Shown here one piece after another: positions 14,700 through 19,441 of a stretch of DNA of 19,441 nucleotides. Made by a program: the position numbers and the translations under genes. The stretch is from positions 1 to 19,441 of the forward strand of contig JAJRSQ010000160.1 in the NCBI GenBank assembly GCA_024278725.1, in the 5' to 3' direction. The notes under the pieces were generated by a model that was not told where the DNA came from, did no database searches, and saw only the letters and a list, made by a program, of their open reading frames with translations. This DNA comes from Chloroflexota bacterium (GTDB lineage Bacteria > Chloroflexota > Anaerolineae > 4572-78). Each line of letters starts with the position of its first letter. Position 1 is the first letter of the stretch.

Positions 14700-14844
14700 T
14701 CAATCAGAATCTAGGGGGAATTTATGAAATGTCATTGCGAGGCGCGTTTTTTGCGCCGACCTGTGCCCCAACGGGGTAAGCAATCTCCATGAATGTCAAC
14801 GGAGATTGCTTCGCTCGCAATGACAACCCCCTGAATTCCTAAAG
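14700..14844. repeat. Palindromic repeat element, copy 3
   Basis: Same ends as copy 1 (TCAATCAGAATCTAGGGGG to CCCCCTGAATTCCTAAAG) and the same GTCATTGCGAG...CTCGCAATGAC palindrome. It differs by an insertion of about 20 bases (around GCCCCAACGGGG) in the left half and by changed loop bases, while the paired arms remain intact. It follows directly after the PPOX terminator. Confidence 0.85.
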
Positions 14845-14897
14845 CCCCTTTTTTTATGGATGGTTATTTTTGACCGGTGAAACAAGGTAGAGGGGTC

Positions 14898-14925
14898 GGG
14901 GCGAACACACAGGTTCGCCCTTTTT
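14898..14925 (+). terminator. Terminator-like hairpin (GGGCGAAC type)
   Basis: GGGCGAAC (14899-14906), loop ACACAG, GTTCGCCC (14913-14920), then TTTTT. It is shaped as a Rho-independent terminator on the plus strand, but no gene ends nearby, since the PPOX gene already has one. It may be a backup insulating the cytochrome operon, the end of an undetected small RNA, or another dispersed palindrome. Confidence 0.6.
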
Positions 14926-15012
14926 GTTAATTTGAACCGCTACCTTTTTTATGGATATTCGCCGGATGCTTATGGACGCACAATCTTTCACGCGATTTTT
15001 ACGGAAAAAGGG

Positions 15013-15040
15013 TTGACAAATTATGCGATTGGGTGATAAT
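15013..15040 (+). promoter_or_regulatory. Sigma-70-type promoter of the electron-transfer operon
   Basis: TTGACA (15013-15018) and GATAAT (15035-15040) are separated by 16 bases; TAATAA at 15037 would give 18. The region is AT-rich. Transcription would start near 15047, about 238 bases before the first start codon. Confidence 0.75.
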
Positions 15041-15085
15041 AAAAATAGCTCTACACACTAATATTTATATGCCACGCCGAAAAAA

Positions 15086-15162
15086 CTGTTCGACGAAAGC
15101 GTTGTGCAGCTAAAGTTTCCCTATCCTCTGCCGATAATGGGAAAAGCCACGGTTGTCCTGTG
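15086..15162 (+). ncRNA. Structured 5' leader, candidate riboswitch or attenuator
   Basis: Three consecutive hairpins can be drawn in the long leader. H1 is CTGTTCGACG / AAAG / CGTTGTGCAG (15086-15109, ten pairs with one mismatch and G-U pairs). H2 is TTTCCC-TATC / loop / GATA-AT-GGGAAA (15116-15144). H3 is CACGG / TTGT / CC-T-GTG (15148-15162). About 120 bases of unpaired-looking sequence separate them from the ribosome site. The strings AAAGCCACGG and GGTTG recall parts of c-di-GMP-I (GEMM) riboswitches, but the canonical order is not met, so I leave the class open. Confidence 0.4.
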
Positions 15163-15284
15163 AAAAACATTAATGTGACCCGCGAATCTTAAATAACCGT
15201 ACCTTTTTGAAAAGACTTGCGTCAACATTTTTGTGCATGCCAAACAGGCAACCACACTGCCATCGAAGTACCACGGGAGGTAAT

Positions 15285-15557
15285 ATGAACTGGCGTCAGG
15301 TCTTTACCCGCGACCAGAGCCGTCACGAAGCGCGTGTTGTCGGATGGGTGATCCCCGAAAACATCCGTTGCGTGCAGTGCGGCATCTGTTCGTACAACTG
15401 CCCCATCGAGATTGACGTTCGCCAACATGCATGGTTGGGTAAGCCGGTGCAAGATAGCCACTGCCTGACTTGCGGCGAATGCGTCGCTCGGTGTCCGCGC
15501 GGGGTGCTGCGCTTTGAACGAAACGCTCTGTTTGAAAACGGAGGGAAGGGCGCATGA
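15285..15557 (+). CDS. Di-[4Fe-4S] ferredoxin-like protein
   Basis: 90 residues from ATG 15285, preceded by GGGAGG. Two ferredoxin cluster motifs are visible: C29-x2-C32-x2-C35-x3-C39-P (CVQCGICSYNCP) and C60-x2-C63-x2-C66-x3-C70-P (CLTCGECVARCP). Their 31-residue spacing is longer than in a clostridial ferredoxin and resembles the Fe-S domain of HdrC/GlpC-like or oxidoreductase small subunits. There is no signal peptide, so it is cytoplasmic. Its stop overlaps the start of the FAD protein (ATGA), so the two are probably made in equal amounts and form a complex in which the clusters accept or donate electrons to the flavin. A TTG start at 15207 would add 26 residues of unrelated sequence and was rejected. 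Confidence 0.9.
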   Translation: MNWRQVFTRDQSRHEARVVGWVIPENIRCVQCGICSYNCPIEIDVRQHAWLGKPVQDSHCLTCGECVARCPRGVLRFERNALFENGGKGA

Positions 15558-16864
15558 GCACCAAATATGTGATTGTCGGCGCGGGCGCGGCGGGGCTGGG
15601 CGCGGCGGAAGCCATCAAACAAGCCGACCCGTCCGGGGAGATTCTCATTCTCGGTGATGAAGCTTTCGGCGCATATTCCCGCCCCGGGCTGGCATACTAT
15701 CTCACCGGGGAGTTGCCGGAATATCAACTGAAACTGCCGCAACTTTCCCGGTTTTCATTTTTAAATGCCCGTGCCACGGCTATTGACCCGCACAGAAAAC
15801 AAGTCCATCTGGAAGATGAAAAATCCATCCCCTATGATAAATTATTGATTGCCACCGGCTCATCGGCGTTTCAACCGCCCATTCCCGGCGCCGATTTGGA
15901 GGGCGTGGTGAAACTGGACACGCTCGACGATGCCCGCGAAATCCTCAAACGCGCGCGGCGCAACAAATGCGCCGTGGTCATCGGCGGGGGGATTACCGCG
16001 CTGGAACTGGTGGAAGGATTGCGGGCGCGGCACGTCAAAACGCACTACCTGCTGCGCGGGGCGCGTTATTGGCGCGGCGTGCTGGATGAATCCGAATCGA
16101 AAATTGTAGAACACCGGCTGAAAGAAGACGGGGTGAAACTCCATTATCACACCCAGACCAAACAGATTATCGGCAAAAAAGGGAAGGTTGCCGGGGTGGA
16201 AACCACCGCCGGTGACGTGATAAACTGCCATATGGTCGCCATTGCGGTGGGCGTTCGCCCCCGACTCACTCTCGCCAAATCCGCCGGGCTGGAGATAGAC
16301 CGCGGCATCCTCACCGACGAATATTTGCAAACCAGCGCCCCCGACATTTACGCTGCCGGCGATGTGGCGCAGGTGTACGACCCCTTTTCAGACCGAACCA
16401 TCCTCGATACCCTGTGGCCCACCGCTCGCGCGCAGGGAACTGCCGCCGGGAAAAATATGGCGGGGCTGCAACAGCCGTATCGAAAAACCGTCCCCTTCAA
16501 TGTCACCCGCCTTGCCGGGTTGACCACCACCATTGTGGGCACGGTGGGGCATGGGGAAGATGATGACCTCATCGGCATTGCCCGGGGCGATAGTGAAACA
16601 TGGCGGCAGTTGCCCGATATTCTGGAAGCGCAATCGAATTTTGATGTCAATAATTTGCGCATTGCCGTGGGAGAGAAACATTTGGTGGGCGCAATTATTA
16701 TGGGCGACCAAAAACTCTCGCGCCCGTTGCAGGTGTTGATTGCCGAGCAGGCGGACATTTCAAGCATTCGGGATGCACTCCTTGAGCCGGAAGCATCCAT
16801 CGCAGAAATAATTACCGATTATTGGATTGAGTGGAGGAAAATCCATGCGCCGTCAAACCTATGA
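15554..16864 (+). CDS. FAD-dependent NAD(P)H-type oxidoreductase
   Basis: 436 residues. It is a two-dinucleotide-binding flavoprotein of the pyridine nucleotide-disulfide oxidoreductase fold, as in ferredoxin/rubredoxin reductases and the N-terminus of NirB. Motifs: FAD site GAGAAG (9-14), ATGS (100-103), NAD(P) site GGGITALE (144-151) and the second FAD motif APDIYAAGD (262-270). No CxxC redox disulfide is present, so electrons probably pass straight to Fe-S or heme partners. The end of the protein (about 390-436) is a helical extension with NirB-like character. Coupled to the ferredoxin-like gene upstream and overlapping the cytochrome b gene downstream by 20 bases, it is the likely entry point for NAD(P)H electrons, or the exit if the chain runs backwards. 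Confidence 0.92.
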   Translation: MSTKYVIVGAGAAGLGAAEAIKQADPSGEILILGDEAFGAYSRPGLAYYLTGELPEYQLKLPQLSRFSFLNARATAIDPHRKQVHLEDEKSIPYDKLLIATGSSAFQPPIPGADLEGVVKLDTLDDAREILKRARRNKCAVVIGGGITALELVEGLRARHVKTHYLLRGARYWRGVLDESESKIVEHRLKEDGVKLHYHTQTKQIIGKKGKVAGVETTAGDVINCHMVAIAVGVRPRLTLAKSAGLEIDRGILTDEYLQTSAPDIYAAGDVAQVYDPFSDRTILDTLWPTARAQGTAAGKNMAGLQQPYRKTVPFNVTRLAGLTTTIVGTVGHGEDDDLIGIARGDSETWRQLPDILEAQSNFDVNNLRIAVGEKHLVGAIIMGDQKLSRPLQVLIAEQADISSIRDALLEPEASIAEIITDYWIEWRKIHAPSNL

Positions 16865-17663
16865 GTTGTGGTGGGCGCTTTTGGCAATTCTCATCATCAC
16901 TGCCATTTACGCCCTCGTTACCATCGGATTACAGGAAGTTCCCCGTTCCAGCGAATTGTTCGGGCATTCGCTGGGCATCATCGGTTTTATTTTCATGTTG
17001 ATGACCGAAACATTGTACTCCATCCGCAAGCGTTCACGGCGTGCACAGTGGGGGAAGATGTCCACTTGGTTGCAGTTCCACATTTTCACCGGCTTGGTGG
17101 GGTCATATATGGTGCTGCTCCATACCGCGTGGAAGCTGAACGGGCTGGCGGGGGCGGTTGCCCTGTTGACCGTGATTATCGTCATCAGCGGCTTCATCGG
17201 GCGATATATTTTCACCGCCATCCCCCGCGACATCAATGGCGCGGCAGTCACCGCCGCCGACTTGGAAGCGGGCATCGCGCAAATGGAAGCCCAATTGCAG
17301 GCATGGTTCGCCGCGCAACCCGGCTTGAAGAAAACCATCCCCGCCGACCTTTTGCGCGCGCCGCAAAATGCCAATTCGCTGTGGCGGGTGGTGTTGGGGC
17401 GATTGTTTTACAACTGGCGCTACCGGTATCAATGGTGGAAATTCAAACAACAACTCGACCCGGCGATGCGCAAGCAAGCCACTGAGCTGGAAGATATGAT
17501 GCGCCAACGCCGCTCGCTGCAACGCCAAATTGCATCGCTGGCGATGGTGCGCCAAACTTTGGGGCTGTGGCATGCCATCCATGTCCCCATCGGTATGGCA
17601 CTATTTTCATCTGCGTTTATTCACATTGGAGGGGCGCTGTACTTTGCCACATTCCTTCATTAA
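16845..17663 (+). CDS. Predicted diheme cytochrome b membrane protein
   Basis: 272 residues from ATG 16845, with GTGGAGG upstream; an earlier TTG at 16827 is less likely. Four to five helices are visible: about 9-28, 41-58, 78-96, 101-123 and, after a basic helical cytoplasmic or coiled-coil loop of about 100 residues, 240-268. Histidines are placed as axial heme ligands: H79-x13-H93 and H246-x13-H260 (H243 also near), a spacing seen in diheme b-type cytochromes. I do not recognise a named family; distant relation to ferric-reductase-like or NarI-like b cytochromes is possible. The middle loop (139-235) is Gln/Glu/Arg-rich. Position between the FAD protein and a secreted multiheme cytochrome suggests it carries electrons across the membrane, possibly with quinone. 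Confidence 0.85.
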   Translation: MRRQTYELWWALLAILIITAIYALVTIGLQEVPRSSELFGHSLGIIGFIFMLMTETLYSIRKRSRRAQWGKMSTWLQFHIFTGLVGSYMVLLHTAWKLNGLAGAVALLTVIIVISGFIGRYIFTAIPRDINGAAVTAADLEAGIAQMEAQLQAWFAAQPGLKKTIPADLLRAPQNANSLWRVVLGRLFYNWRYRYQWWKFKQQLDPAMRKQATELEDMMRQRRSLQRQIASLAMVRQTLGLWHAIHVPIGMALFSSAFIHIGGALYFATFLH

Positions 17664-17685
17664 GTTTTTTTAATGAGGTCTTATT

Positions 17686-19441
17686 ATGAATAACAAACGA
17701 CTGGGTTGTTTGTCTTTCAGCGGCATCGCATCCGCGGTTGTCACCGTGGCGATGATTGTATTGTTTGGGGCGCTGGGAGGCGCATCCATGTTTAACCCCG
17801 GCGCGTTGAACGCCCAAACCGGCACGGAATCGTTCGGCGGGGTAACGTCTCATGCGGATATACAATCTCAGTGCGGTGATTGCCACACCGCGCCGTGGGA
17901 CAAGCTCGATATGGCGGATAAATGCGTGGTCTGCCACACGGAAATCACCGACCAGATGGTGACGGAAACGGGCTTGCACGGGCGATTGGTCATTGACCCG
18001 GTGACCTGCTTCGGCTGCCATACCGACCACAACGGCGCGCAAGCTTCGTTGACGGTGCTGGACATGCAAAAATTCCCCCACGAAATTACAGGCTATCTAT
18101 TGGCGAGTCATCAAACCCAAAGCGACGGAACGGCGTTCACCTGTCAGGCTTGCCACGGCGAAGATATTAGACGGTTTGATGCGCCCAACTGCGAATCGTG
18201 CCACCGGCAGATTGACGCGCGCTTCACTGCTGCCCACATCGAGGCGTTTGGGCAAGGGTGTTTGGCGTGTCACGATGGTTCCGGAGCGCTGGGGGCATCC
18301 TTCGACCATAATCTGGTCAGCTTCCGGCTGGAGGGCAAACATGCCAACGGGGACTGCGCCGAGTGCCACCGGGGCGCAACAACCCTCGCCGAATTGCAGG
18401 GCACGCCGCAGGATTGCTACAGTTGCCACGCCAAAGATGATGAGCATAATGGGCAGTTCGGCACGAATTGCGCGGTGTGCCACAACCCCACCGACTGGGA
18501 AAACAATTCCTTCGACCACAACATCACCGGCTTTGCGCTCACCGGAAAACATGTGAACGTCGAGTGTGAATCGTGCCATATCAACAACATTTACATCAAC
18601 ACCCCCTCCGATTGTTACGGTTGCCATGCCAAAGATGACAATCACAATGGCGAGTTCGGCACCAACTGCGCGGTGTGCCACAATACCGCCGATTGGGATA
18701 ATGCCGCCTTCGACCATGATTTGACCGGCTTCCCGCTGGTGGACGGGCATTCAAATGTGAAGTGCGAAGCTTGCCACGTCAACAATACATATAAAAACAC
18801 GCCGCAAGACTGCTACAGTTGCCACGCCAAAGATGATGAGCACAACGGGCAATTCGGCACCGACTGCGCTGCCTGTCACACCCCAACCCGCTGGGAGAAT
18901 GCCAGTTTCGACCACAGCCGGACGGCGTTCCCGCTGGTGGGCAAACATTCAAATGTGGATTGTCTGGCGTGCCATACGGCGGGCGGTACGTTTAAAGGGA
19001 CGCCGCAAGATTGTTACAGTTGTCATGCCAAAGACGATAACCACAACGGGCAATTCGGCACGAACTGCGCCTTCTGCCATAACCCCTCGAATTGGGGCGA
19101 TGTCAACTTCGACCACAGCACCACCGGTTTCGCGCTGGTGGGCAGCCATACACAGGTGGAATGTCAGGCGTGCCATATCAACAATGTTTACGCCAACACC
19201 CCCACCGACTGCTACGGTTGTCACGCGGCGAAGGACGCGCACAACGGGCAATTCGGCACCGATTGCGCCGCCTGCCATAACACCGTGCGCTGGGAAGATG
19301 CCACCTTCGACCACAGCCGGACGGCGTTCCCGCTGGTGGGCAAACATTCAAATGTGGATTGTCTGGCGTGCCATACGGCGGGCGGTACGTTTAAAGGGAC
19401 GCCGCAAGATTGTTACAGTTGTCATGCCAAAGACGATAACC
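17686..19441 (+). CDS. Very large multiheme c-type cytochrome, C-terminus missing
   Basis: 585 codons to the window edge without a stop; the start ATG is preceded by TGAGG. A hydrophobic segment at about 9-36 serves as signal peptide or membrane anchor, so the rest is extracytoplasmic. There are 23 CxxCH heme-attachment motifs, the first at C63-H67. The first six belong to an N-terminal domain; from 18301 the protein is made of units of about 65-70 residues, each with three CxxCH sites. In each unit the conserved histidines of FDH, GKH/GSH and HNG are candidate distal ligands, which would give bis-His hemes. The pattern is like c3/c7-type repeat cytochromes of metal-reducing and syntrophic bacteria. 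It is the last visible gene of the operon and should act as an outer electron wire. No adhesion domain is visible yet. Confidence 0.95.
   Translation, partial: MNNKRLGCLSFSGIASAVVTVAMIVLFGALGGASMFNPGALNAQTGTESFGGVTSHADIQSQCGDCHTAPWDKLDMADKCVVCHTEITDQMVTETGLHGRLVIDPVTCFGCHTDHNGAQASLTVLDMQKFPHEITGYLLASHQTQSDGTAFTCQACHGEDIRRFDAPNCESCHRQIDARFTAAHIEAFGQGCLACHDGSGALGASFDHNLVSFRLEGKHANGDCAECHRGATTLAELQGTPQDCYSCHAKDDEHNGQFGTNCAVCHNPTDWENNSFDHNITGFALTGKHVNVECESCHINNIYINTPSDCYGCHAKDDNHNGEFGTNCAVCHNTADWDNAAFDHDLTGFPLVDGHSNVKCEACHVNNTYKNTPQDCYSCHAKDDEHNGQFGTDCAACHTPTRWENASFDHSRTAFPLVGKHSNVDCLACHTAGGTFKGTPQDCYSCHAKDDNHNGQFGTNCAFCHNPSNWGDVNFDHSTTGFALVGSHTQVECQACHINNVYANTPTDCYGCHAAKDAHNGQFGTDCAACHNTVRWEDATFDHSRTAFPLVGKHSNVDCLACHTAGGTFKGTPQDCYSCHAKDDN
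18301..19441 (+). repeat. Tandem 195-210 bp triheme repeats inside the cytochrome gene
   Basis: Unit starts, taken at the FDH codons, lie at 18301, 18511, 18712, 18907, 19108 and 19306, with lengths 210, 201, 195, 201 and 198 bases; the sixth is cut by the window edge. Each has the order FDH, GKH/GSH, CxxCH, GTPQD/NTPxD, CY(S/G)CH, HNGQFGT and CxxCH. The segments 18907-19042 and 19306-19441 are identical over 136 bases, 399 bases (two units) apart. Confidence 0.95.

Noticed and set aside
15207..15284. Upstream TTG start for the ferredoxin-like protein
   Set aside because: No ribosome site, and the added residues are unlike the family; ATG 15285 has GGGAGG.
18097..19347. Long minus-strand frames opposite the cytochrome
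   Set aside because: Their Val/Gly/Ala-rich sequence and internal repeats are the mirror of the CxxCH repeats; the plus strand explains the region fully.
1..19441. tRNA, rRNA, transposase or phage genes
   Set aside because: I looked for cloverleaf-like segments, DDE transposase frames and integrase motifs on both strands by eye and found none; this is not a covariance-model search.

Overview
The window looks like a piece of a Chloroflexota (Anaerolineae-like) chromosome. This is inferred from the gene families, not from a marker gene: a FadF/EtfD-type Fe-S oxidoreductase, a SigK/RskA-type sigma/anti-sigma pair, COG4315-type secreted repeats with an LPxTG-like tail, a PPOX-class F420-type oxidoreductase, the moderately high GC, and spacers full of degenerate simple sequence and GTCATTGCGAG-type palindromes. 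No rRNA, tRNA, CRISPR array or transposase gene was seen.

Layout. Every gene from 1 to 13914 lies on the minus strand and every gene from 14266 to the end on the plus strand. From the left: (i) 1-3858 holds a truncated membrane-anchored heterodisulfide-reductase-like protein, a small cysteine-rich protein of unknown function and a large Rossmann-fold dehydrogenase-like protein; the first two have near-consensus sigma-70 promoters. (ii) 3986-7296 is a sugar cluster: UDP-glucose 4-epimerase followed by two overlapping GT4 glycosyltransferases, with odd repeat-like spacers. (iii) 7424-10189 is a complete ABC-2 exporter operon, with promoter, ATPase, two permeases in overlapping frames and a Rho-independent terminator. 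(iv) 10228-12635 encodes a cell-envelope repeat protein with an LPVTG C-terminal signal, an ECF sigma factor that probably starts at TTG, and its zinc-finger membrane anti-sigma factor. (v) 12869-13914 is an AzlC/AzlD branched-chain amino acid exporter pair. (vi) 14266-14649 is a small flavin/F420-type oxidoreductase, bracketed by copies of a repeat family with three members in the window.

The most interesting part is the right end, 15013-19441. A strong promoter and a leader of about 240 bases with several predicted hairpins precede four closely linked genes. They encode a di-[4Fe-4S] ferredoxin-like protein, an FAD/NAD(P)H-type oxidoreductase, a membrane protein with two H-x13-H pairs (a predicted diheme cytochrome b), and a very large multiheme c-type cytochrome. 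The cytochrome shows 23 CxxCH sites in 585 residues and is still open at the window edge. Together these read as an electron route from a cytoplasmic donor, through FAD and Fe-S, across the membrane via b hemes, to an extracytoplasmic heme wire. The wire is built of roughly 66-residue units with three hemes each, and part of it has been duplicated very recently. The direction of flow and the terminal partner cannot be read from the sequence.
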